The notes below the pieces were generated by a model. The model worked only from the letters and a program-made list of their open reading frames with translations. It did not search any database and was not told where the DNA came from. This document shows, one piece after another, positions 8,876 to 18,250 of a DNA stretch of 64,000 bases. The DNA is from Bradyrhizobium betae (lineage in GTDB: Bacteria; Pseudomonadota; Alphaproteobacteria; Rhizobiales; Xanthobacteraceae): contig NZ_CP044543.1 of the NCBI RefSeq assembly GCF_008932115.1, forward strand, positions 6,826,501 through 6,890,500, written 5' to 3'. The translations under genes and the position numbers were made by a program. Positions within the stretch are counted from its first letter, which is position 1. Each line of letters starts with the position of its first letter.

Positions 8876-9455
8876 ATTTGCGCATTCCGGACTCGCTGAG
8901 CTTGTCGACATAGGCGATGCCGAGTGCCGAGACGATGAAGGTGATGTGGATTAGCACCTGCCACATCACGCCGGTCTCGGTGAAGCTGGCGCGGTCCGAG
9001 CCGAGATTGCCGGCTTCGATGAAGGTGCGCAAAAGCGCGATCGAGGAGATGCCGATGATGGCCATGGCGAGCTTGATCTTCAGGACGCTCGCATTGACGT
9101 GGCCAAGCCATTCAGGCTCGTCGGGATGCCCCTGCAGGTCGAGCCGCGAAACGAACGTTTCGTAGCCGCCGACGATGACCATCACGAGCAGATTGGAGAT
9201 CATCACGACGTCGATCAGCGCCAGAACGCTCATCATGATCTGCTGTTCGGTGAGGTCGATCGCATGCCAGGAGAGATGCCAGAGCTCCTTGAGGAACAGC
9301 ACGATGTAGACGCATTGGGCCGCGATCAGCCCGAGATAGAGCGGCAGTTGCAGCCAGCGGGAGCCGAAGATGATCATCGGCAGCACGCCCAGGCGCGGAG
9401 AGGCCGGGTGGGGGCCGGTCTCGGGCTTGGTCCTGGGCTCAGGCTCAACCGACAT
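8865..9455 (-). CDS. UPF0114 (YqhA) family inner-membrane protein
   Basis: A 196-residue membrane protein of the YqhA/TIGR00645 family. Three or four transmembrane helices are seen: about residues 33-53 (LYLGLIAAQCVYIVLFL), 72-95 (MMSVLALIDVVMISNLLVMV), 128-145 and 165-182. The family signature ISNLLVMVIVGGYETFVSRL is intact. The function of the family is not established. Downstream overlap with the GNAT gene suggests an operon. Confidence 0.9.
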   Translation of the reverse strand: MSVEPEPRTKPETGPHPASPRLGVLPMIIFGSRWLQLPLYLGLIAAQCVYIVLFLKELWHLSWHAIDLTEQQIMMSVLALIDVVMISNLLVMVIVGGYETFVSRLDLQGHPDEPEWLGHVNASVLKIKLAMAIIGISSIALLRTFIEAGNLGSDRASFTETGVMWQVLIHITFIVSALGIAYVDKLSESGMRKYAE

Positions 9456-9609
9456 TCAGGCAGCATCCTCGCAGCGAGATGATCTTGGTTTCATCTAACC
9501 CGGCAAGATGGCCGGTGGAAGACGCGAAGCGCAGTTGCGGCCTTTCACAGCGCGATGGCGTCTCGTGTTAGCCTGCCAGTCGGCCGTCGCGGGATCGGGA
9601 GGTGAGGGA

Positions 9610-9903
9610 ATGTCTTGGACTGGGTTCGGCAAGCGGTCCGGCGCGCTCGCCGTCGCTGTCGCCATCCTCATTGGCGCAGGCGGCGACACAGGGGCCTTGG
9701 CAACGCCGCTGACGCCGTTTCGCGACCAGGCGCAGGCGCAGCGCCATTGCCCGCAGGACCAGGTGGTCTGGCTCGACTTCAGGAAAGGCGTCTATTACGG
9801 CAAGAGGCAGAAGCGATATGGTAAGGGTTTTGACGGCAGCTTCGTTTGCCTGAGCGAGGCTCGCGACAGCTTCTATCGCCGCTCGCTGTTGGGCCTGCGT
9901 TGA
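9610..9903 (+). CDS. Small exported protein, unknown function
   Basis: A 97-residue protein. The ATG at 9610 follows GGTGAGGGA, a good ribosome binding site, and gives a signal peptide (positive N-region, hydrophobic SGALAVAVAILIGAGG core, cleavage near residue 32). The mature part has two Cys (HCPQDQVVWLDFRKGVYYG and GSFVCLSEA) that could form a disulfide. It looks like a short periplasmic protein conserved in rhizobia. Function unknown. Confidence 0.7.
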   Translation: MSWTGFGKRSGALAVAVAILIGAGGDTGALATPLTPFRDQAQAQRHCPQDQVVWLDFRKGVYYGKRQKRYGKGFDGSFVCLSEARDSFYRRSLLGLR

Positions 9904-9936
9904 GGGGCGCGATCCAAGGCCGAGGAACGGAGGTTT

Positions 9937-10065
9937 CTATGTCCGGCCCGGCAGCTTCACCGGCACGTGCGGGGAGGTGCTGATCACGCGCGGGCTTCCG
10001 TCGGCATAGGTGCGGTCGCCGCGGATCAGCGATTCCAGAACCAGGAAAAATTTCTCAGCAAGCAT
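9937..10065 (-). CDS. Very small protein (42 aa), unknown function
   Basis: The minus strand encodes a 42-residue protein beginning MLAEKFFLVLESLIRG and ending SPHVPVKLPGRT. A GAGGGTGA ribosome binding site precedes the ATG. The sequence is protein-like (amphipathic helix, then a Pro-rich tail) and recalls short hypothetical proteins in Bradyrhizobium and Rhodopseudomonas. It would be missed by length-filtered gene calling. Function unknown. Confidence 0.5.
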   Translation of the reverse strand: MLAEKFFLVLESLIRGDRTYADGSPRVISTSPHVPVKLPGRT

Positions 10066-10221
10066 TTGCGTCACCCTCGTTGGTGATGGCCTCTTGAAAT
10101 GAGTCGAGGCGCCGAATGCAAAAATTCAATCAACTAAACGGGAGCAGGGCAATAGCGGACCAGGCCGCATGCCGCGTCGCGGTGTAGTTGTGGTTAGAAA
10201 CAAGGAAAGTTGTGGTGGTGC

Positions 10222-10320
10222 TCAGCCAAAGGCCAGCGCCACGAGGCTCGAGCAGAGCAGAACCAAACCGCTGGCAGTCAATGCCAGGAAGCCATCGGAT
10301 ACGAGGTCATGGTTGCGCAT
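10222..10320 (-). CDS. Very small putative membrane protein (32 aa)
   Basis: The minus strand encodes a 32-residue protein beginning MRNHDLVSDG, followed by a hydrophobic helix (FLALTASGLVLLCSSLVALA) long enough to cross the membrane. CAGGTGTCCC before the ATG can serve as a weak ribosome binding site. Opposite-frame readings of the same bases have no protein-like character. Function unknown. Confidence 0.4.
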   Translation of the reverse strand: MRNHDLVSDGFLALTASGLVLLCSSLVALAFG

Positions 10321-10423
10321 GGGACACCTGCCGCTCTTGTCTTCGATGCTCGGCCGGATTGCTTAAAATTGTCCGAACGTGCCGTCTTGAAAGAGGTGAT
10401 GCTTGCCGTCCGCGCGACTGCCG

Positions 10424-10513
10424 TCAGGCCCTCGTGCGGTAACCTTCAAACGCATGGGCCAGGAAGATCCCCGCGCTTACCAGACCCATCAGTGCCGAAA
10501 CTGTCTCGATCAT
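10424..10513 (-). CDS. Very small putative membrane protein (29 aa)
   Basis: The minus strand encodes a 29-residue protein beginning MIETVSALMGLVSAG with one hydrophobic helix and a basic C-terminus (EGYRTRA), giving a likely inside-positive orientation. It resembles tiny membrane proteins annotated as hypothetical in Bradyrhizobium. It lies next to another small membrane ORF on the same strand. Function unknown. Confidence 0.45.
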   Translation of the reverse strand: MIETVSALMGLVSAGIFLAHAFEGYRTRA

Positions 10514-10871
10514 CGTTAAATTCCAAATCCCGCCCTTGCACGCGAGAGAACGCGGGCGGCCTTGCACAGTCAAAAGAATTCCAGGGAAGTTCGCGACAAT
10601 GGGGGTGGAGTGAGGATTTGGCGCAACAGAATGTCCAGGAGTGGCACAGAGCGGGGGGGCCGCGCTCCGTAGATCAACGGGGAGAAGCGAACGCCCCGTT
10701 TACCATCCCGGCGTGATGGCTGTGGGCTCCCCATTTCCGCCGTGTTCGGGTTGCGTTATCCTTACTGCTTCCGACGCGGTGGTGGGCCGCCTCGGAGCAA
10801 GGGACCGGACAGTGCTTCCCCGTAGCCAAAGCGGGTTGGGTACGTCTTCGGTAAAGTGGTATTTGGGGCAC
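10514..10871. other. Non-coding stretch upstream of rlpA
   Basis: There is no convincing gene here. The rlpA frame stays open upstream to 10641, but that stretch lacks protein-like character and the lipoprotein start at 10872 explains the gene better. It presumably contains the rlpA promoter; no clear -35/-10 pair was found. Confidence 0.4.
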
Positions 10872-11798
10872 ATGGGGATCCGACGGTCAGATTCGGTTTT
10901 GCGGGTCGCGCGCGGCGTCGCGGCGGTCGCAACCTGCCTTGCGCTCGCCAATTGCGCCTCCTCCAACAAGTTCGCCGGCCGGGTCGATCCGAAATACGGC
11001 GTGTCCTCGAGCCCCCGCGTCGTGGCTCTGGGCGATCCCGTGCCGAAGGGCGGCGGGACCTACCGCGTCGGCAAACCGTATGTGGTGGCGGGCCGGACCT
11101 ATGTGCCCGAGGAGGACGTGAACTATCGCGCCGAGGGCATGGCATCCTGGTACGGTGATGATTTCCACGGCCGCCTGACCGCCAATGGCGAGGTGTTCGA
11201 CATGGGCTCGCTGACGGCGGCGCATCCGACCCTGCCGATGCCGTCCTACGCGCGGGTGACCAATGTCTCGAACGGCAAGTCGCTGATCGTCCGCGTCAAT
11301 GACCGCGGGCCCTATCATGGCAACCGGCTCATCGACGTCTCGAACAAGGCCGCCGAACTGCTTGAATTCAAAGGCAACGGCGTCGCCAAGGTCCGTGTCG
11401 AATATGTCGGCCGGGCGCCGCTCGAAGGCTCAGACGACCGCCAGTTGATGGCAACCTTACGCACCGGCGTTCCGGCGCCGACTCCCTCGATGATTCGCGT
11501 CGCCTCGGCCAGACCCTTCGTGCCGGAGCTTGCGTCTTCAGGTCGGGGAGCGATCCGCGGCGACGTTCCGATGCCGGAGGGGCGGCCCTACAATCTCGGC
11601 AACACGTCCGCCGATGTCGCCTCCATCAATGCGACCTCCGAGATGTCGGCGTCGAGCCGCAGCCGGGGCCGGGCGCTTCAGAATGCCCGCGCCGTGTCCT
11701 ACGATCAGGACGGCGGCTACGCGAACGAGAGCGTTCCGTCGTCGGTCGATGGTGCTGCCGAGGCCCGCAGCATCCTGAGCGGCCGCGGTCTCTACTGA
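10872..11798 (+). CDS. rlpA: RlpA family septal-ring lipoprotein / lytic transglycosylase
   Basis: A 308-residue lipoprotein. The ATG at 10872 gives a signal peptide with a lipobox (LALANCASS, Cys near residue 28). The double-psi beta-barrel domain is at about 85-180, with the family motifs EGMASWYGDDFHGRLTANGE, HPTLPMPSYARVTN and RVNDRGPYHGNRLIDVS, including the catalytic Asp. RlpA cleaves peptide-free glycan at the septum in relatives. The C-terminal part is low complexity with no SPOR domain, unlike E. coli RlpA. rlpA and dacA commonly sit together in this group; here an autotransporter/tail-collar insert separates them. Confidence 0.9.
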   Translation: MGIRRSDSVLRVARGVAAVATCLALANCASSNKFAGRVDPKYGVSSSPRVVALGDPVPKGGGTYRVGKPYVVAGRTYVPEEDVNYRAEGMASWYGDDFHGRLTANGEVFDMGSLTAAHPTLPMPSYARVTNVSNGKSLIVRVNDRGPYHGNRLIDVSNKAAELLEFKGNGVAKVRVEYVGRAPLEGSDDRQLMATLRTGVPAPTPSMIRVASARPFVPELASSGRGAIRGDVPMPEGRPYNLGNTSADVASINATSEMSASSRSRGRALQNARAVSYDQDGGYANESVPSSVDGAAEARSILSGRGLY

Positions 11799-11849
11799 TC
11801 AAGCAGACCTACCGACTTGGATCGTCAGTTGGATCCTGCGGCTCCGCTG

Positions 11850-14800
11850 TCAGAACGGCATCTGCGCGCGCGCCTTGAAGGTCCAGACCTGCGTGTTGGA
11901 GCCAATTCCGCCGAGCTCGGCGCCGAGGCCGATCGTGGCGCCGCCGGCAAGCTTTGCGCCGACCCCACCGGTGACGCGCGCCGACCAGCCCTGGAGCAGT
12001 GGGGTCGACGCCAGCGGCACGCCGCCCGCGGCTATGATCGCGGCGGCATCGTCTTGGGTGAAGTAGTAGTCGGCATAGACGCCGACATAGGGCGCCAGCA
12101 GGACGCTATCGAGCCAGGCGAAGGGGTAGGTCATCTTGTTGCCGGCTGAGGCCCGGCCCGTCGAGAATGTGCGGGCGGACTGCTGAGTGCCGAGCGAGTC
12201 GACATAGGCGTCTTCCCGCTCCCATAGCGTGTAGACCTTGGCCGAGGGCTCCAGATAGAGGCCGGCCCATTTATAGGTTCCGGTGAAGCCGGTCGAGAAC
12301 ATCCAGCGGTTGCCGTTGAAATTGCCCTGCGCCGCGCCGGCGGTGCCGTCATAGCCAATGCCGGAATAGGTCAGGGCGGCATCGTAGCGCAGTGTCGGCA
12401 CGATCTTCCAGCCGAGATAGGCACCGACGGTCCAGCCGTCGCCCTTCAGCTTTCCGTTGACGGTGTCGTCGGTGTAGCTGAAGTTCTCGTAGCCGCCGAG
12501 CACGCCGACCAGGAGGTTGGGTCTTGCGCGATAGGTCAGCCCCATCAGCGCGTTCACCTGCTGGCCGCGAAGAGAGGCTTGGTTGACCTGGCCGACACCG
12601 AGCGCATTCGACGAGTTCCAGCGATCGACGCCGCTCCCGCGTACGTCGGCCCACAGCAGCCATTCCTTCTCCTGATGCCATTTCGGCACCGCCTTCTTCG
12701 GCATTTGCTGGTCGATGGCCGCGAACGCGTCATCGACACGGGAGCCGTTGCGGCGCGCGCGTCCTACGCCGCGCATATTCGCATTGCGTTCCGCATCGTA
12801 GGAATTCCGTCCGGCGTTGCCAGTGCCCGTTGCCGCGTCGTCGTCATCGCGCGGATCGGCCGAGAAATTGATCCGCATGCCGGTACTGCCGGGCGTGAGC
12901 AGCGTGCCGCCGTCCGGGTTGAACCCATCGGCAATGGCGTCGTCGATAGCCCCCGAGATGACCTGCCCGGAATTTTGGGCCACCACCTTGGTGACGTTGG
13001 CTTGAAGGGCGCGCAGTTTGAGACTGTCGGCGGGAACGTTCACGCTCTGGGCCAACGCCGCCGACGTGCTCGGCGTGAACAGCGGGCTGCCCGAATAGCT
13101 TGCCATAATGGTGTGGCTGCCGACAGCAAGGGTCGAAATCGTCAAGGTGGCAATGCCACCGCTCAGAGTGCTGGTGCCGATCGCGCTACCACCGTCGTTG
13201 AAGGTCACGGTCCCCGCCGGCGTTCCTCCCGCACCGGTGACGGTTGCATTGAACGTCACGGCTTGCCCGAACTGGGTCGGGTTGGCCGACGAGGTGAGCG
13301 CGACCGTACTTGCGACCTGACCGACGGACAGGGTGAATGTCGAAGTGGCCGAGGCGTTGTTCGTGTCCGTGACCGAGACCGTATACGTGACGGTCGGCGA
13401 TGGCGTGGTCGGCGTTCCGCTGATCGATCCCGTGGCGGTGTTGTAGACGAGGCCAGCGGGCAGCGCCGGCGAGATCGCATAGGTTAGCGCGCCGGTGCCG
13501 CCCGAACCGGTCACCGGCGTGAACGGCGTCACGATCTGATTGATCGGCAGCGACGTCGACGGGACGGAGGTCGTTGCGACAACGGCGCCATTCACCGTCA
13601 GGCTGAACGTGTTCGAGGCGGTCGCATTGTTGGCATCGGTGACCGTGACCGTGAAGGTCGTGGCGCCGATCGTCGCGGTCGGGGTGCCGGAGATGCTGCC
13701 AGTCGACGCGCTGTAGGTGAGGCCGGCAGGCAAAGCGGGCGCCACGCTGAAATTGAGAGGCGCGGTGCCACCGCCGCCGGTGACGGGCGTGAAAGCCGTG
13801 ACGGCGTGGTTGGCGGTGATCACGGTGGAGGCGACAGCCTGGGTCGCGGTCACGCCACCGTTGATGGTCAGGCTGAACGTATTGCTTGCGGTTGCGGCAT
13901 TGGCGTCCGTCACGGTCACCGTGAAGGTCGTGGCGCCCAGCGCAGCCGTCGGCGTCCCCGAAATCGCGCCGGTCGAGGTGTTCAAGGTCAGGCCGGCGGG
14001 CAGGCCCGGTGCGATGCCATAGCCGAGCGGCGAGGTACCGCCGCTGCCGGTGACCGGAGTGAACGGTGTTGCGGCGGTGTTCTGCGTCAAGCTCTTCGAG
14101 GCGATCGATTGCGTCGCGGTGACCGCGCCGTTGACGGCGAGGCTGAAGGTGCTGGTAGCGGTGGCATTGTTCGTATCGGTCACCGTGACCGTATAGGTGG
14201 TGACTCCGCTAGTTGCCGTCGGCGTCCCTGTGACGGCTCCGGTCGTAGCGTTCATGCTCAATCCGGCCGGCAATGTCGGCGAGACGCCGTAGCTCAGAGA
14301 ACCGGTTCCACCGGAGCCCGTGACCGGCGTGAACGACGCGGCCGCGATGTTGACCGTCAGCGACTTCGACGGGATGGCCTGGGTCGCCGTGACTGCGGCA
14401 TTCACGGTCAGGCTGAACGTGTTGCTGGCGGTCGCATTGTTGGCGTCACTGACGGTGACCGTATAGGTGGTCGCGGCGCTGGCTGAGCTCGGCGTGCCGG
14501 TGACAGCGCCGGTTGATGAGTTGAGGATCAGCCCCGTGGGAAGGCTTGGCGAGACGATGTAGGACAGCGGAGAGGTTCCGCCACCTCCGGTCACCGGCGT
14601 GAAGGCGGTGACGACGTGCCCGGCGGTCAGGGTCGCCGAGGCGACAGACTGGGTCGCGCTCACCGCACTGTTGACGGTCAGGCTGAACGTGGTGCTGGCG
14701 GGGGTCGCGTTGGCGTCTGTCACGGTCACGGTGTAGGTCGTGGTCGCGCTGGTCACCGTTGGTGTACCCGTGATCTGCCCAGTGCCTGTGTTGAAGCTCA

Positions 14801-17126
14801 GTCCGGTGGGCAGCGACGGGGAGATCCCGTAAGATAGGGGAGATGTTCCTCCCGCGCCCGTGACCGGGGTTACCGGTGTTGCGGCGTGGTTTTGCGTGAG
14901 CGTGACGGAGGCGACCGCCTGGACCGCGGTCACGGGGCCGTTGACGGCAAGGCTGAACGAGCTGTTTGCGGAGGCGCCGAGCGTGTCCGTCACGGTGACG
15001 GTGTAGGAGGCAGTTGTGGTCGTCGCCGTGGGCGTGCCGGTGATCTGGCCGGTTCCGGTATTGAAGCTCAATCCAGCGGGAAGCGAAGGCGAGATGCCGA
15101 AGGTCAGGCCGCCGGTGCCGCCGGCTCCGGTCACCGGGGTGAACGCTGTCACCACGTGATTGACGGTGAGGGTGGCCGATGCGATCGACTGGGTCGCGGT
15201 GACCGCGGCATTGACGGTGAGGCTGAACGTGCTGCTCGCGGACACACCATTCGCGTCGGTGACCGTGATCGTGAACGAGGACGTCGCATGCGTCACCGTC
15301 GGCGTGCCGGTGATGGCGCCGGTCGTGGTGTTCAGCGTCAGGCCGGCCGGGAGTGACGGGGAGAGGCTATAGCCGAGCGGAGCCGTGCCGCCGCTGCCCG
15401 TGACCGGCGTCGTCGACGTCATGGCGTTGTTCTGCGTCAGTGTGATCGAGGGCACCGCCTGCACCGCCAGGACGGGGCCGCTGACGGCCAGCGAGAAGGT
15501 GCTCGACGCGGTGGCGCTGTTCGTATCAGTGACGGTGACGGTGTAGGTCTGCGCGCCGCTCGCGACCGTCGGCGTCCCCGTGACGGCACCGGTCGAGGTG
15601 CTGAAGCTCAACCCCGTCGGCAGCGTCGGCGAAACGCTGTAGGTCAGCGCGCCCTTGCCGCCACTGCCGGTCACGGGGGTGAAGTTGGTCGAGGCCTGGT
15701 TCTGCGTGAGCGTCTTCGATGCCACCGATTGCGTCGCAGTCACAGCCGCGTTGACAGCGAGGTTGAAGGTGTTGGTGGCGGTCGCACTGTTGGCGTCGGT
15801 GATGGTGACGGTATAGGGCGTATTCAAACTTGTGACAGTCGGTGACCCCGTGATCGCCCCGGTAGAGGAGCTCAAGCTGAGGCCGCTCGGCAGCGTCGGT
15901 GAGACGGAGTAGGTCAGTGCGCCGGTGCCGCCCGAACCAGTGACGGGCGTGAAGTTGGTCGAGGGCTGGCCTTGTGTGAGGATCGTCGATGGGACCGACA
16001 AGGTCGCCGTCGGTCCGGTGACGGTCAGCGGTGTCGGTGCCGCGGCGGTCCCGCCGGTGGCAGAGCTTGGACCGGTGACTGAAACGGCTCCGCTCGTGTA
16101 GGGGTACGTGTTGGCGATCGACGAAGATACGGTCAGCGTCACCGTGCAGCTCGCGCTACCATTGAGCGTCGCGCCGCTCAGGCTGAGGTTGCCGCCGCTA
16201 CCTCCGGAATAGGAGGCTGTCCCGCTGCTACAGGTCGTCGCTGGGCTGGTACCGCTCAATCCCGCCGGCAGGGCGCCTGCGGCGACGGCGAGTCCGGTGA
16301 CCGGGAAGCCGTTTGGATTTGTGATGGTCAACGTCAGGGTCGACGTCGATCCGGACGATGTCGCGATCGACGTGGGCGAGAAAGCTGCCGTGATGGACGG
16401 GGCGGTGGTTGGCTGAACGATGTTGGACAGCGCAATGATCAGGGTGCTGTCGGTATTGCCGAAGGATGGGACAAAACCGGTAGGTTGACCCCAAATATCG
16501 GCTTGCGAATAATAGGTCAGCGAAATCGTGTCGGTCGTCCTCCCAAGCGTCGGCAGGGCCGTCATGGTGAGGGTGTAGTTGTTATAGTAAAAGCCACCGT
16601 GTCCCGACGTAGTGGGGCCGACGTCTATCGTGTAAGTTCCTCCGTTTGTCCCGCTTACCACGGCACTGGATGTTGAACCGCTGGCGCCGCCTACCGGAAA
16701 ATTGTTGTTATTTGTGCCGCACGTCGAATACAGGGCGCTGTTGGCGATGACATTATACGACGTGTAGGACGTTCCGCCGGCGTCGAATACGGGAACGTTG
16801 GTGCCGCCCTGACCGCTGGTGCCGTCCGTGTTGAACGCAATCTGGCTGTTTTTCGCAATCGAGGTTGCGACCGTCAGGTTCGATGTAAACGTCGTGCAAG
16901 CCGCCCACGCGTCGCTCGCCGAAAGCGAAAACAACGCTGCCAATACACCGCATGCGATAGCGGAGTAACGTCGCAATTGGGCTTTCGACGACCAGCGGTG
17001 GGGACGGCTGGTTTCGCGCGTCAGCGCCGTAGCAGAAATTGCGACAACACCGACCCCGCGCCCGATCGACTTGGTCAACCGACCAGCGAATTCCCAAGCA
17101 ATGCCTGTTTGGGCAAAAACTGCCAC
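11850..17126 (-). CDS. Giant autotransporter adhesin with ten Ig-like repeats
   Basis: A 1758-residue autotransporter. The start is GTG at 17126, preceded by AAGGGGAG. It has an unusually long basic signal region (cleavage near residue 75, SDAWA). The passenger begins with a beta-rich Cys-containing domain (about 76-370), then ten tandem repeats of about 90 residues with the putative-Ig (He_PIG) pattern FTPVTGSGGTG...LPAGL...TGTPT...TVTVTD. One Ig-like Big_3-type domain follows (TLAVGSHTIMASYSG), and after a linker a C-terminal beta-barrel of about 270 residues ending in Phe (ARAQMPF), as needed for outer-membrane insertion. It is likely a surface adhesin. Convergent with rlpA. Repeat number may vary between strains. 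Confidence 0.9.
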   Translation of the reverse strand: MAVFAQTGIAWEFAGRLTKSIGRGVGVVAISATALTRETSRPHRWSSKAQLRRYSAIACGVLAALFSLSASDAWAACTTFTSNLTVATSIAKNSQIAFNTDGTSGQGGTNVPVFDAGGTSYTSYNVIANSALYSTCGTNNNNFPVGGASGSTSSAVVSGTNGGTYTIDVGPTTSGHGGFYYNNYTLTMTALPTLGRTTDTISLTYYSQADIWGQPTGFVPSFGNTDSTLIIALSNIVQPTTAPSITAAFSPTSIATSSGSTSTLTLTITNPNGFPVTGLAVAAGALPAGLSGTSPATTCSSGTASYSGGSGGNLSLSGATLNGSASCTVTLTVSSSIANTYPYTSGAVSVTGPSSATGGTAAAPTPLTVTGPTATLSVPSTILTQGQPSTNFTPVTGSGGTGALTYSVSPTLPSGLSLSSSTGAITGSPTVTSLNTPYTVTITDANSATATNTFNLAVNAAVTATQSVASKTLTQNQASTNFTPVTGSGGKGALTYSVSPTLPTGLSFSTSTGAVTGTPTVASGAQTYTVTVTDTNSATASSTFSLAVSGPVLAVQAVPSITLTQNNAMTSTTPVTGSGGTAPLGYSLSPSLPAGLTLNTTTGAITGTPTVTHATSSFTITVTDANGVSASSTFSLTVNAAVTATQSIASATLTVNHVVTAFTPVTGAGGTGGLTFGISPSLPAGLSFNTGTGQITGTPTATTTTASYTVTVTDTLGASANSSFSLAVNGPVTAVQAVASVTLTQNHAATPVTPVTGAGGTSPLSYGISPSLPTGLSFNTGTGQITGTPTVTSATTTYTVTVTDANATPASTTFSLTVNSAVSATQSVASATLTAGHVVTAFTPVTGGGGTSPLSYIVSPSLPTGLILNSSTGAVTGTPSSASAATTYTVTVSDANNATASNTFSLTVNAAVTATQAIPSKSLTVNIAAASFTPVTGSGGTGSLSYGVSPTLPAGLSMNATTGAVTGTPTATSGVTTYTVTVTDTNNATATSTFSLAVNGAVTATQSIASKSLTQNTAATPFTPVTGSGGTSPLGYGIAPGLPAGLTLNTSTGAISGTPTAALGATTFTVTVTDANAATASNTFSLTINGGVTATQAVASTVITANHAVTAFTPVTGGGGTAPLNFSVAPALPAGLTYSASTGSISGTPTATIGATTFTVTVTDANNATASNTFSLTVNGAVVATTSVPSTSLPINQIVTPFTPVTGSGGTGALTYAISPALPAGLVYNTATGSISGTPTTPSPTVTYTVSVTDTNNASATSTFTLSVGQVASTVALTSSANPTQFGQAVTFNATVTGAGGTPAGTVTFNDGGSAIGTSTLSGGIATLTISTLAVGSHTIMASYSGSPLFTPSTSAALAQSVNVPADSLKLRALQANVTKVVAQNSGQVISGAIDDAIADGFNPDGGTLLTPGSTGMRINFSADPRDDDDAATGTGNAGRNSYDAERNANMRGVGRARRNGSRVDDAFAAIDQQMPKKAVPKWHQEKEWLLWADVRGSGVDRWNSSNALGVGQVNQASLRGQQVNALMGLTYRARPNLLVGVLGGYENFSYTDDTVNGKLKGDGWTVGAYLGWKIVPTLRYDAALTYSGIGYDGTAGAAQGNFNGNRWMFSTGFTGTYKWAGLYLEPSAKVYTLWEREDAYVDSLGTQQSARTFSTGRASAGNKMTYPFAWLDSVLLAPYVGVYADYYFTQDDAAAIIAAGGVPLASTPLLQGWSARVTGGVGAKLAGGATIGLGAELGGIGSNTQVWTFKARAQMPF
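13318..16020 (-). repeat. Ten tandem coding repeats of about 270 bp
   Basis: Within the autotransporter, ten consecutive units of about 90 codons repeat the core GTGACCGGCGTGAA (complement of the codons for FTPVTG). Units diverge at the DNA level but keep the period, so this is a protein-domain array rather than a recent amplification. Alternate units share closer openings (AAVTATQ versus GPVxAVQ), hinting at duplication of two-unit blocks. Confidence 0.85.
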
Positions 17127-17588
17127 TACGCTCCCCTTCGCTGCAACGAAAGGTCGTCCAGCGTTATTCCCAGTTCAAATTCTTCTTGGTGGGCCGTTTC
17201 CGAAAATGCGGTTGCATACAGCCAAATCTCGCCCAATAGGCAGGAAAGCGACCGCCGCGACAAGAGGCTCTCGGGCCTTCTGGCAGAATTTGCGCCGCAC
17301 TATGAAATTTTGTGCGTGCGAGTGATATGAAAGCAACAGCCTTTGGTTGTCGCAATTTGAAATAGTAACCGCCGATGTCGGTTGAGTATGCTACACTTAG
17401 CTTGAGGTGTCCAAATAGCACTAGCCATTTGATCAGGCAGGATGATGCTTGACTGTCATTGCGCCTGCAATTAACAATTACAACGCGTACAAAGAATATT
17501 TTTCTCGTTTTGATTTTGGATGTTCACGGCCTCTATTCCGTAGCTCGCCTCGTCACGAAGCCGCAATTCGCACTCCGGGGAAAAGCCG
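17127..17588. other. Divergent intergenic region, AT-richer than surroundings
   Basis: 462 bp between the autotransporter (leftward) and the first tail-collar gene (rightward). It is richer in A/T than the flanks, especially 17330-17520, and presumably holds both promoters. No protein-like ORF or RNA gene was recognised. Confidence 0.4.
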
Positions 17589-18134
17589 ATGCCGTTACAG
17601 CCCATCCTGGGTCAGATCATGCCCTTCGCCGGCACCACGGTGCCGAGAGGGTGGGCGCTGTGCAACGGCGCCCTGATGGCGATCCAGACCAATCAGGCGC
17701 TATTTTCGTTGCTCGGCACTTACTACGGCGGGGACGGCATCAGGACGTTCGGGCTGCCCGATTTGCGCGGCCGCGCCATCATCGGATCCTCTGGCGCCAG
17801 TGGTAACTTTCCCGCGGGCATGACCAGCGGCGCAGTTGCAGTGACCTTGAACGCGCAACAGCTTCCCACTCACAATCATATCATTCAGGCGTCGACGACC
17901 CAAGGGTCCGGACGAGGAACTGCTGCTCCAGCCAACAACCTGTTCGGCACCAACACAAGTCCGCCGGCCGGTCCAAAGTCTATTTTCCTGACCGCAGGTA
18001 GTGGTGAAACGCCACTCGCGCCAGGCACCAACGTCCTGAATGAAGGCGGCAATCAATCCCACAACAATATGCAGCCCTATCTGGTCATCAACTACATGAT
18101 TGCACTCAACGGCATCTTTCCGTCCCGCGACTGA
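17589..18134 (+). CDS. Phage tail collar-domain protein (Mdp-like), copy 1
   Basis: A 181-residue protein with an N-terminal phage Tail_Collar domain: PRGWALCNGALM, then LFSLLGTYYGGDGIRTFGLPDLRGR. The second half carries the conserved NQSHNNMQPYLVINYMIALNG ending typical of microcystin-dependent (Mdp) proteins. A GGGGAAAA ribosome binding site precedes the ATG. It is the first of three paralogous genes in a row on this strand. No other phage structural genes are present, so this is not a prophage tail module. Function unknown; a surface or secreted fibre is a reasonable guess. Confidence 0.85.
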   Translation: MPLQPILGQIMPFAGTTVPRGWALCNGALMAIQTNQALFSLLGTYYGGDGIRTFGLPDLRGRAIIGSSGASGNFPAGMTSGAVAVTLNAQQLPTHNHIIQASTTQGSGRGTAAPANNLFGTNTSPPAGPKSIFLTAGSGETPLAPGTNVLNEGGNQSHNNMQPYLVINYMIALNGIFPSRD

Positions 18135-18250
18135 GACTTAGACTGCCGAATGCTGCTTCCAGAACTTGCCTTTCGGCGAATTCCGCTTCGTGAGAGGCGA
18201 GACGTTTCTGATCCTCTTTGTTAGTTCGGTGCTTGAAAGGGACTTCGACC

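Noticed and set aside
13318..16020. Regular repeats resembling a CRISPR-like or satellite array
   Set aside because: The period is about 270 bp and in frame, and the units encode one continuous Ig-like domain array in an autotransporter.
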